Below are positions 1 to 8,500 of a DNA stretch of 33,508 nucleotides, piece after piece. A program made the translations under genes and the position numbers. The notes under the pieces are model-generated. The model worked only from the letters and a program-made list of their open reading frames with translations. It searched no databases and had not been told where the DNA came from. The stretch comes from CAZCAC01 sp964496575. Lineage in GTDB: Bacteria; Planctomycetota; UBA1135; GCA-002686595. Location of the stretch: contig CAZCAC010000094.1 in NCBI GenBank assembly GCA_964496575.1, positions 1-33,508 of the forward strand. The letters run 5' to 3'. How positions within the stretch are numbered: the first letter of the stretch is position 1; each line of letters begins with the position of its first letter.

Positions 1-96
1 CGGCGTGGTTCCTGGAGCTGGCGCGAGCGCGGTAGTGGTGGGGCGTTCGCCGAGGCTTTGCGGCGTCGCCTGGCACCTGCAGTCGGGGGGACAGTG

Positions 97-117
97 CCGT
101 TCGCCTGCGGCGAACGG
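97..117. repeat. REP-like palindrome, copy 1
   Basis: Perfect inverted repeat with 9-nt arms CCGTTCGCC / GGCGAACGG around a TGC centre. The 8-nt core arm CGTTCGCC recurs at 140-158, 28729-28748 and 28770-28788, always in non-coding DNA. This fits a dispersed extragenic palindrome family. A degenerate half copy (CGTTCGCCGAGG) lies just upstream near position 44. Confidence 0.7.
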
Positions 118-139
118 TACGCCGGCACTGGGTCCGTTC

Positions 140-158
140 CGTTCGCCTGCGGCGAACG
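140..158. repeat. REP-like palindrome, copy 2
   Basis: CGTTCGCC-TGC-GGCGAACG, in the same orientation as copy 1 and 22 nt downstream of its end. The pair could form two tandem hairpins in a transcript crossing this region. Confidence 0.7.
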
Positions 159-321
159 CCATGCCGCCCCAGAACCGCCCTTCTTCCCGCTCGCAGGGTA
201 CCACCTCCGGGACCGTCCCAGTGCAGGGCGAGGCCCCACCGCGGACTTCTTGCCCCCTTGCCCTTCCTGGTCGCGGATAGATAGGTGATGGAAACCGCGA
301 TGGGGCTTTCCTGCGCGGCTC

Positions 322-340
322 CGTTCCCTGCGCGGGAACG
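322..340. repeat. Inverted repeat upstream of the P-domain gene
   Basis: Arms CGTTCCC / GGGAACG (7 bp, perfect) around a TGCGC centre, 43 nt upstream of the start at 383. It resembles the CGTTCGCC...GGCGAACG palindromes closely enough to be a diverged member, but it could also be an operator or a 5'-UTR hairpin for the next gene. The rest of 1-382 shows no gene I can support. Confidence 0.45.
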
Positions 341-382
341 CGTATTGCAGAGGCTCTTCACAACCCGAACTCAGCGCCAGCC

Positions 383-1453
383 ATGAAGGTCAGAACGCTT
401 CTCGCCCTCGTCGGTCTCGGTATCTCCTTTTCCCCGGAAGCCCTCGGGCAGTTCTCGGTTTCCGGCGGGTCTGCATTCATCCCCTCCTGGGCGGTCTCCG
501 ATGGAACGTGGGACACGGCGCTGCCCGAGGTTCCCGGCTCCTCCGTGGTCTCCGTGCCCGAGCCTGTCGTCGCCATCGACTCGATCGTCATCGAGGGGTT
601 CACGCACGCGTGGATGGGGGACCTGATGTGTACGCTCGTCGATCCGACCGGGAAGGAACACCTCGTCTTCGTGCGGCCCGGGTACCAGTACTCCGGGAAC
701 GTCTACGGCAACAGCGGGGAGTTCCTCTTCGGCGACTACGAGTTCATCGAGTCCGGAGCCGAGAACGACCTGCCTACCGACGACGTCGCGGTGGACATCG
801 GCCCCGGGCAGTACAACCAGAGCTTCGACACCGGCGGCGCATTCTGGGCCAGCGGCGCGTGCAACGTCCACAATACGAAGCTCTCCGAGATCACCGGACC
901 CGCGGGAAACTGGGAGCTGCGCGTGTACGACTGGTACGCGTCTGCCGACGACGGGAGCTTCACGGGCTGGACCCTGAACGGAAACGGCGCGGGAAGCGGC
1001 GGCGGGTTCTGCTACGGGGACGGCACGGGATCGATCTGTCCCTGTGGCAACCTCGCCGCGCCGGGACGGGGCTGCCAGAACTCGACCGGTGCCGGCGCGG
1101 TCCTCGCCGCGGCGGGCAACCCGAGCGTGATCGGCGACACCCTGGCCCTGAAGGCACTCCACTGCCCTAGCCAGCGGATCGGCCTCTTCTTCCAGGGCGA
1201 GCGGAAACTCGGCGGAGGCAGCGGCTGGCTCTTCGGCGACGGCCTGCGCTGCGTCGGCGGACCGGTGATCCGGTTGCAGACGGTGCAGACCGACGGCGCC
1301 GGGACCGCAGTCACCACCGTGCCTCTCGCGAACGCCGGCGGCATCTCCCCCGGAGACACCGTCTACTACCAGTTCTGGTACCAGGACCCGGTGGGCAGCC
1401 AGTGCGCGACGCAGTTCAATACCACCAACGCCGTGGCCCGGACCTGGAACTGA
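383..1453 (+). CDS. Secreted P-domain-like protein with planctomycete-type C-terminal module
   Basis: The 356-residue product is probably exported: a signal peptide (residues 1-22) ends in ALG before Gln23. Residues of about 45-200 look like a proprotein-convertase P/Homo-B domain, a beta-sandwich often attached to secreted proteases; visible hallmarks are IDSIVIEGFTHAWMGDL, LVDPTGKE, and GNWELRVYDWY followed by GSFTGWTL. No protease domain is attached. From about residue 210 a Gly-rich linker leads to a Cys-rich module (FCYGDGTGSICPCGN, then GDGLRCVGG and YYQFWYQDP) that I recognise from many secreted proteins of large planctomycetes. Its role is unknown to me, possibly surface attachment or sorting. 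The gene stands alone and converges with the M14 peptidase, whose last residues carry a related module. The ATG at 383 was chosen for its signal peptide. Confidence 0.85.
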   Translation: MKVRTLLALVGLGISFSPEALGQFSVSGGSAFIPSWAVSDGTWDTALPEVPGSSVVSVPEPVVAIDSIVIEGFTHAWMGDLMCTLVDPTGKEHLVFVRPGYQYSGNVYGNSGEFLFGDYEFIESGAENDLPTDDVAVDIGPGQYNQSFDTGGAFWASGACNVHNTKLSEITGPAGNWELRVYDWYASADDGSFTGWTLNGNGAGSGGGFCYGDGTGSICPCGNLAAPGRGCQNSTGAGAVLAAAGNPSVIGDTLALKALHCPSQRIGLFFQGERKLGGGSGWLFGDGLRCVGGPVIRLQTVQTDGAGTAVTTVPLANAGGISPGDTVYYQFWYQDPVGSQCATQFNTTNAVARTWN

Positions 1454-1496
1454 GTCCGGGACACTGCGGTGGCGGATGTTGGTCGGGGGGCCTCGC

Positions 1497-4112
1497 TCAG
1501 TCGCAGAAGGTGACCTTCAGGCCGTCGGAGAGGTTGAACTCGAAGGTACCGAAGCCGGGGTCGCGGTACCACAGCTGGAAATTCCAGGTCGTCCCCGCGA
1601 GGAACTGCCCTAGCGCGGGGGGCGCACCGAAGTCGACCGTCTTGGTCGCCAGGCCGAAGCTGTCGATCAGGACGACGCCGAGCCGTTGCTGCGGAGCGCC
1701 GATGCAGAGGGTGCCGTCGCCCAGCGGGCTGGAGTTCTCGTTCACGCCGAAGATGAAGAGGGAGAACTGATCGGGCGGCGCCTCACTGGTCAGCAGCGTG
1801 AAGTCGTCGTCACCGATCGACGTCGAGCCCGCCCAGGACATCAGCGCGCCGGTGCCCGCCGAGTTGGGCGAGGTGGTGCAGTAGCTGGAGGGCGGCGGGC
1901 AACCGCTGTCTCCGAGGTAGCTAACCTCGACGTCGTCGAGCGCCGCCTCGACGATCGAACCGTCACCGAGGTCGGAGGCGATGAAGCGCAGGCGCATCTG
2001 GTCGGTCAAGCCGAGACCGGCGATCGAGTCGAGCTCGAGCGTCGCCTCGTACCATCCGCCGTTGGACCCGGGACCGCTGGGGCCGACCGTCTCGGCCTCG
2101 ACCCAGCTCGAACCTCCATCGTCGGAGATCTCCACCTCGAAGATGTCGGCATTGGGAGACGCGCCCTTGTCATTGGAGTACCAGCGCCAGTAGCTCACGC
2201 GGGCGAAGGAAGCGCCCGAGATATCGAAGATCGGCGACCACAGCGCGGTCGAGCCACCGTCGACGTCGTTCTCGCCGAGGCTGCCGCCGACCGAACCCTG
2301 GCCGGTGACCCAGCACTTGGTATTGCCCGTTCCCGCAGTGTGGTCGTCCTCCGGCTGGGCGTCGGTCCCGCGCGGATCGACCCGCGTCCAGTTCCCGGTG
2401 CTGGCGTCGTCGGGAGAACCGACCCCCCAGCCCTCGTTCCCCGCCGCTTCGAAGTCGAAGGAGGCGACGATCACCTTCTCGCCGACCAGGATCTCGGTCT
2501 CGAGGAGCTCGCTCCAGGACCCGGAGGTGGCAGTGATCTGCAGCGGGAGCACCTCGCCGGTCGGCGTGCCGGGCAGGATCGTGAGCTCGAGCGGCGTGGC
2601 ATTGGATCCATCGGAGAAGGCGCCGACCGCGCCCGTGCTGGTGCTGCCGGTGACGATCTGGACCCAGGGGCTGATGGAACCGAGGAAGAGGTCGACGGGA
2701 GCCGAGGCCATCCGCCCGCTGTTGCGCAGGAGCGCCGTGACCTCGACGTCTTCGCCGGCTTCGTAGGAACCGTCGCCGTCCCCGCCGTCGACCGCGGTGA
2801 TCCCCGTCGGGCGGATCCAGGCGCCCGCGCCCAGGGCGGTGCGGGCGAGGGCCTCGAGGTTCTCCTCGGCCAGTGGCACGATGCGATTCTGCGCCGGCCA
2901 GAAGCCGTCGTTGCCGTCACCGATCTCCGGCGACCAGCAGAGGGTGTCCTCGACACCGTAGTCGAAGTCGAGGGTCGTTCCGTTGGCCGTGTAGAGCACG
3001 ATCGAGGCGGGCCCGTGCGGGTGGCCGTTGAGCTCGGTGGCGAGATCTCCGATCTCCTGGAACTCGGACCAGTTCGGTGGGTAGGCCTCGATGTAGCCCC
3101 ATGCCGCGAGCCACACGTTGCCGTAACAGTGCATCGAGAGCGCGGTCTGGAAGTCGCGCGCCGCACAGAGGTTCACGATCGCCGTGGTCTCCGGCTCGCT
3201 GCCCGCCGAGGGACCGCGGTAGCCGTCGGAGTCGGGGTCCCCGCTCGAGCCGTAGTCGTCGTAGGCCCACTGGTAGGGGTAGTTGCGGTTGAGGTCGACG
3301 CCCCAGCTGCCGCCGCCGTTGTTGCGACGGTTCTTCCGCCACATGCCACCGCCGCCGGGAGCGATCTGCTCGTTGTAGGCGTAGCCGTCGGGGTTGACGC
3401 AGAGAACGAAGAAGATCTCCCGCTCGTCGACGAGGTAGGTCGCCGTCGGATCGATCCCGTACTCCTCGCACAGCCACAACAGGAACCACAGCACGCATTG
3501 CATCCCTTGCGCCTCGCGAGCGTGGTGCAGCGCGTCCATCCGCACTTCTGCCTCCGCCTCGTCGACCCCCGGATTGTCGGAGACCTTGACCATCCACACG
3601 TCGCGTCCCTGGTGGCTCTGGCCGAGCGACGTGCGCGCGGTGACGATGGAGGGGTACGCGGCCTGGATCTGATCGAGGACCGAGCTGATCTCCGAGTAGG
3701 TGTAGAAGCCGCCCATGCTCCCCGAGCCGTAGGCCGGGCTCAGCCAGCTGCCGTAGCTCGCCGGCGCGGAGCTGCGCGGCCCGGAAGCGAGGCGCTCGGC
3801 GTAGTAGCTCGTGAGGTCCTCGATCTCGACGCGCGGGTTCCACCGCAGAGCGCGCAGCTGCGCCAGCTCGCTGTCGTCGACCACCACCTTCGCGGTAGGT
3901 CGAAGGTTCGCCGAATCGACCGGAAGACCGGGGTCGATCTCGACCACGTCGAGGCCCAGCGCGGCCAGGTCGGTGGCGCTGCGGCCGGCGCCGGAGAGCT
4001 CGACCTGCACCAGGTGGTAGCGCTCGAGAGCCGGGTTCGGCTGCGAACCCGCCTGGGGTACGGGGACCGGCGAGGCGAGAAGAGGAAGGGAGAGCAGCGT
4101 GGAGAGCAGCAT
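1497..4112 (-). CDS. Secreted M14 zinc carboxypeptidase, multidomain
   Basis: The 871-residue exported metallocarboxypeptidase removes C-terminal residues from peptides outside the cytoplasm. A signal peptide occupies roughly residues 1-20. A propeptide-like region (30-120) precedes the M14 catalytic domain (about 135-430). Zinc ligands are visible as HARE (His197, Glu200) and MHCYGN (His328); the general base is Glu396 in SPEIGD. The substrate-binding segment VDLNRNYPYQW is present, as is the usual NPDGY. Downstream are a CARDB/Ig-like segment (about 435-535), a jelly-roll-like region ending near 705 (YWRWYSNDKG, ALDDVEVSYLG), and a C-terminal module (YCTTSPNSAGTGALMSW ... WNFQLWYRDP) like that of the neighbouring P-domain protein. 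The ATG at 4112 has a GAGG ribosome-binding site 6 nt upstream. The all-catalytic-residue set suggests an active enzyme. Confidence 0.93.
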   Translation of the reverse strand: MLLSTLLSLPLLASPVPVPQAGSQPNPALERYHLVQVELSGAGRSATDLAALGLDVVEIDPGLPVDSANLRPTAKVVVDDSELAQLRALRWNPRVEIEDLTSYYAERLASGPRSSAPASYGSWLSPAYGSGSMGGFYTYSEISSVLDQIQAAYPSIVTARTSLGQSHQGRDVWMVKVSDNPGVDEAEAEVRMDALHHAREAQGMQCVLWFLLWLCEEYGIDPTATYLVDEREIFFVLCVNPDGYAYNEQIAPGGGGMWRKNRRNNGGGSWGVDLNRNYPYQWAYDDYGSSGDPDSDGYRGPSAGSEPETTAIVNLCAARDFQTALSMHCYGNVWLAAWGYIEAYPPNWSEFQEIGDLATELNGHPHGPASIVLYTANGTTLDFDYGVEDTLCWSPEIGDGNDGFWPAQNRIVPLAEENLEALARTALGAGAWIRPTGITAVDGGDGDGSYEAGEDVEVTALLRNSGRMASAPVDLFLGSISPWVQIVTGSTSTGAVGAFSDGSNATPLELTILPGTPTGEVLPLQITATSGSWSELLETEILVGEKVIVASFDFEAAGNEGWGVGSPDDASTGNWTRVDPRGTDAQPEDDHTAGTGNTKCWVTGQGSVGGSLGENDVDGGSTALWSPIFDISGASFARVSYWRWYSNDKGASPNADIFEVEISDDGGSSWVEAETVGPSGPGSNGGWYEATLELDSIAGLGLTDQMRLRFIASDLGDGSIVEAALDDVEVSYLGDSGCPPPSSYCTTSPNSAGTGALMSWAGSTSIGDDDFTLLTSEAPPDQFSLFIFGVNENSSPLGDGTLCIGAPQQRLGVVLIDSFGLATKTVDFGAPPALGQFLAGTTWNFQLWYRDPGFGTFEFNLSDGLKVTFCD

Positions 4113-4200
4113 GGGACCTCACTAGGATGTGCGGCCGGACCGGCGATCAGGGCCGCGTCGGGGAGCGAAAGAGAATGGGTGGGGGCTCCGGGCAACCCCC

Positions 4201-4229
4201 AGCGTAACCCCGAAAGGACGAGATGTAAG
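4201..4229 (-). promoter_or_regulatory. Candidate promoter for the M14 peptidase
   Basis: On the minus strand, CTTACA (4229-4224) and TACGCT (4206-4201) are separated by 17 nt, about 90 nt upstream of the start at 4112. TACGCT is also the -10-like element proposed for the tricorn gene. Motif reading only. Confidence 0.35.
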
Positions 4230-4248
4230 CCGAGGACACGCCGGAGCA

Positions 4249-4278
4249 TTGACCGGGTCCATCCGACTCGGTTAGCGT
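4249..4278 (+). promoter_or_regulatory. Candidate promoter for the RND operon
   Basis: TTGACC (4249-4254) and TAGCGT (4273-4278) are separated by 18 nt, giving a leader of about 50 nt before the ATG at 4339. The match is good at -35 and modest at -10. Confidence 0.35.
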
Positions 4279-4338
4279 CCTCGGCCCCTTTCCCGGGATC
4301 CCCGTGCGAGAAGGCACACTGAACGACCCTTGCGACTC

Positions 4339-5571
4339 ATGAGCAGCCATCCGATCACGCGTTTCGCCTTTGCCGCGGTCCTCCTCGTCTCGATCCTGTT
4401 CGGGTTCGCTCAGAGCGCCTCGGCGCGGCCGCAAGGTCCACCTGCCGCGGTTCGCGTCGATGCCGTGCGCCAGGAGTCGCTCGCCGAGCGGCGCCAGGTC
4501 ACCGGCGAGCTGCGCTCGATCCACCGCGCCGAGGTCGCCTCGCGCGAGGCAGGGCTGGTCGAAGTGCTCGAGGTCCGCGAGGGGCAGAGCGTCGAAAAGG
4601 GAGCGGTGCTGGCGCGCCTCGACGCCGAGCAACTGGAGCTCGAGGTGATGGTACTCGAGGCGCAGCGCGCTCCCGCGGAGGCGCGCGTCACCGAGCGACG
4701 GAGTGACCTCGCCCAGAAGGACTCCGATCTCCAGGCCCTGACCGAGCTCGTCGGCAAGGACGCCGCGAACCCCAAGGAGCTCGCCGACGCGAAGACCGCG
4801 AGGACGGCTTCCGAGGCACGGTTGAAGGAGAGCGAGGGGGAGCTCCTGGTGATCGCCGCCAGGATCGAGCTGCTGCGGGTGCGGATCCGCGACATGACGA
4901 TCCGCGCGCCGTTCAACGGCACGGTGATCTCGCGCCGCTGCGAGCTCGGCACCTGGCTCGGGAAGGGGGGCGCGGTCTGCGAGCTGCTCTCGACCGAGGC
5001 GCTGGAGGTCTGGCTCGAGGTGCCGCAGGCGCTGCTCGCCTCGACGCGATCCGGAGAGATCCTCGTCTCGGCGACGGTCGACGCCACCGGAGAGACGCTG
5101 ACGCTCGAGGGTTGTCGCGCGATCCCCGACGTCGACGCGCGTTCGCGGACCTTCCGGCTGGTCGCGCCGGTCGGACCCTCGCCTTCCTTCGCCGCGGGAA
5201 TGTCGGTGACCGCGCTGATCCCGACCGAGTCGGTGAAGGACCAGTTGACCATCTCGCGCGATGCGATCATGCGTAACGAGGTCGGCGCCTATGTCTACGT
5301 GGTCATGCCCGGCGGGGAGGGACAGCCCGCGAGCGCCGCCCCGATGAACATCGAGGTGCTCTTCCAGACCGAGGAGCGCGCGGTGGTCCGCGGGGCGCAA
5401 CTGAAGCCGGGGATGAGCGTCATCGTCGAGGGAAACGAGCGCCTCTTCCCGATGGCGCCGATCATTCCCATCCCCGCGGGCGGCGCGGGAGGAGGTCCCC
5501 CCGGTGACGGGACACCCCCTCCCGGCCAGACTCCGCCCGACGGAGGACCGCCCGCTGAGGAGCAGCGATGA
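4339..5571 (+). CDS. RND efflux periplasmic adaptor (membrane fusion protein)
   Basis: The 410-residue adaptor would bridge the RND permease and outer-membrane channel encoded by the next gene. The N-terminus is an exported signal (hydrophobic AAVLLVSILFGFA, then ASA before Arg). The order is typical of the family: a first lipoyl half (REAGLVEVLEVREGQSV), an alpha-helical hairpin rich in Glu/Arg/Ala (about 95-175), the second lipoyl half (RAPFNGTVISRRCELG), a beta-barrel, and a membrane-proximal domain. The C-terminal 30 residues are a Gly/Pro-rich tail, unusual but common in planctomycete exported proteins. The ATG at 4339 is preferred; an in-frame TTG lies three codons upstream (4330). The stop overlaps the next start as ATGA, so the two genes are translationally coupled. 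Confidence 0.92.
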   Translation: MSSHPITRFAFAAVLLVSILFGFAQSASARPQGPPAAVRVDAVRQESLAERRQVTGELRSIHRAEVASREAGLVEVLEVREGQSVEKGAVLARLDAEQLELEVMVLEAQRAPAEARVTERRSDLAQKDSDLQALTELVGKDAANPKELADAKTARTASEARLKESEGELLVIAARIELLRVRIRDMTIRAPFNGTVISRRCELGTWLGKGGAVCELLSTEALEVWLEVPQALLASTRSGEILVSATVDATGETLTLEGCRAIPDVDARSRTFRLVAPVGPSPSFAAGMSVTALIPTESVKDQLTISRDAIMRNEVGAYVYVVMPGGEGQPASAAPMNIEVLFQTEERAVVRGAQLKPGMSVIVEGNERLFPMAPIIPIPAGGAGGGPPGDGTPPPGQTPPDGGPPAEEQR

Positions 5572-8500
5572 ACTTCATCGCCGGTGCGATCCGACAGCCG
5601 GTGACGGTGGTCGTCGGCGTCATCGCGATCCTCCTCGCGGGGCTGATCGCGCTGCAGCGGATCCCGATCCAGCTGACGCCGAATGTCGAGGACACGATCA
5701 TCACCGTCACCACCTACTGGGAGGGGGCGAGCCCGGAGGAGATCGAGCAGGAGATCATCGACGAGCAGGAGGAGAGGCTGCAAGGCATCGCCAACCTCCG
5801 CGAGATGACCAGCAAGTCGCTGCAGGGCAGCGGCACCATCCGCCTGGAGTTCACCACCGGCACCTCGATCGAGCTGGCCCTGCGCGAGGTGAGTGACAAG
5901 CTGCGCGAGGTCCCGCAGTACCCGGAGAACGCCTACGAGCCGGTGGTGATGACCTCCGACGAGGAAAACCGGGACTACATCGCCTGGATCGTCTTCGAGA
6001 CCACCGACGAGTCGGTCGACATCCGCACCTGGCAGACCTTTGCCGAGGACCGGATCGCGCCGGTCCTCGAGCGGGTCGAGGGGATGAGCGAGATCAACGT
6101 CCTCGGCGGTCGCGAGCAGGAGGTGCAGGTCCGCTTCGACCCCGTGCGCCTCGCGCAGCACGGCGTCGGGATCCCGCAGCTGATCACCGGGCTGCGGCAG
6201 ACCAACCGCAACGTCTCCGGTGGCGAGGTGCCCGACGGCAAGGCCGACGTACGGTTGCGCCTGGTGGGGCAGTACGTCGACGTCGGGCAGATCGAGCGGA
6301 CGGTGATCGCCCAGACCGACGCCGGGCCGGTGCGGGTCAGCGACGTCGCCGAGGTGGTCGAGGACTACAAGGAGGCGACCAGCTTCGTCCACTCCAGCGG
6401 CCGGCCGGTGATCGCGATCAACGCGCAGCGGGAAGTGGGCTCCAACGTGATGGAGGTGATGGAGGGTTTGAGAGTAGAGCTCGCCCGGATGAACGCTCCG
6501 GGTGGCCTGCTCGACACGGCGGCGCGGGGTGCCGGGCTGAACGGGACGCTCAGCCTGCGCCAGGTGTACGACCAGACGACCTACATCGACGACGCTCTCC
6601 TCCTGGTCCGCAACAACATCTGGATTGGCGGCGGGTTGGCGATGATGGTGCTGCTGCTCTTCCTGCGCTCCTTGCGCAGCGCGGGCATCATCACGCTGGC
6701 CATCCCGATCTCGATCGTCGGCGCGGTGGCGGTGATGGTCGGGATCGGCCGGACGGTCAACGTGATCAGCCTGGCGGGGATGGCCTTCGCCGTCGGGATG
6801 GTGGTAGACAACGCGATCGTCGTGCTGGAGAACATCTTCCGACACCTGGAGATGGGCAAGCCGCGGCGGCGCGCGGCGTACGACGGCACGCGCGAGGTGT
6901 TCGGGGCGGTGCTCGCCTCGACGCTGACCACCGTGGTGGTGTTCGTGCCGGTGCTCCTGATCCAGGACGAGGCGGGACAGCTCTTCCGCGACATCGCCCT
7001 GGCGATCATCGCCGCGGTCGCGCTGAGCCTGATCGTCTCGGTCTCGCTGATCCCCACGAGCGCGGCGCGGCTGATGCGTGTCCGGAAACCGGCCGACGAG
7101 GGGAAGAAGACCTCCGCTAGCCGCTCCGGCAGCGGCGGCGTGATCGCCCGGGGCATCGGCCGGCTGACCTACAAGATGGGCGGCAGCGTGGTGGTTCGCG
7201 TGATCGTCGTCCTCGCCCTGACCGGGCTGTCGGTCTTCGGCTCGCTGAAGCTGATGCCGCCCTCGGACTACCTGCCGCAGGGCAACCGCAACATGGTCTT
7301 CGGGATGCTGATCCCGCCGCCCGGGTACAACCTGGAGCAGCGGATCGAGCTCGCCCAGCGCGTCGAGGGCACGGTGCGTCCGTTCTGGGAGGTGGGCAAG
7401 CTCGAGCTCGGCAGCGCGGAGTACGAGGCGGCGAAGGCCGAGCTGCCGGAAATCGCCACGATGGACTTCATGACCGGCGGACCCGGTGACCCGGTGATAC
7501 CGCCGCCGCTGGAGAACTACTTCATCGTCGGCTTCCCCGGCGGGATGTTCCACGGCGGGATCAGCCACGAGCCGTCGCGAGTCGTCGACTACCTGGATCT
7601 CTTCCGCCACGCCACGCGCGCCGAGCAGGCTCCCGGGGTGCTGGCGTTCGCGTTCCAGGTGCCGCTGTTCCAGCTCGGTGGCGCGACCGGCTCGGCGGTC
7701 AAGATCAACTTCGCCGGCGACGACCTCGACCAGGTGGGCGGCGCGGCGCTGGCGGTGTTCATGGACATGATGCAGCGCTTCGGGCCGTACGCGGTGCAGC
7801 CCGACCCGAGCAATTTCAACATCCCCGGCCCCGAGCTGCAGGTCAAACCGGACCTGGTGCGCCTCTCCGAGGTGGGCCTCTCCGCCGCCGACCTGGGCTT
7901 CGCGGTCCAGGCGCTGGGTGACGGCGCGATCATCGGTGACTACCGGGTCGGTGGCCGGAACATCGACCTGAAGGTGATGGCGGAAGATTCGCGGGACGTG
8001 CGCGCCAGCCGCCTGATCGGCGACACGCCGATCGCGACGCCGGCGGGGGTGATCCCGCTGCGAGCGGTCGGCACGCTGCAGCGGGTCAACTCTCCGGCGC
8101 AGATCAACCGTGAGGGGCGGCAGCGCGCCGTCACGCTGCAGTTCACGCCGCCTCTAGGGCTGGCGCTGGAGCAGGCGATTCAAGAGGTCGACGAGATCCT
8201 CGCGACCCACCGCGCGAGCGGGGCCATTCCGCCCACGGTCGACACGAGCTACTCCGGGTCGGCGAGCAAGCTCGCGTCGGTGCAACGCGCGATGTTCGGT
8301 GACGGCACGGTCATCGGCACCCTGACCAGCACGATGATCCTCGCGCTGCTGGTCGTGTACCTCCTGATGTGCGTGCTCTTCCAGAGCTTCATTCGCCCGC
8401 TGATTATCATGTTCAGCGTTCCGCTGGCCACGCTGGGGGGCTTCGTCGCCCTCTTCGGTGTCTTCATGTGGAGCCTCAACGATCCCTACATGCCGATCCA

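Noticed and set aside
3..35. Ten-codon tail AWFLELARAR before a TAG, possibly the C-terminus of a gene entering from the left
   Set aside because: Too short to support; plausible only if the upstream sequence shows a continuing gene.
1686..4322. 878-codon plus-strand reading frame opposite the M14 peptidase
   Set aside because: Arg/Val/Gly/Glu-rich antisense shadow of a gene with a full set of M14 catalytic residues; no recognisable domain.
5295..7610. 771-codon minus-strand reading frame opposite the RND operon
   Set aside because: Shadow frame, His/Asp/Arg-rich, spanning two real genes on the other strand.
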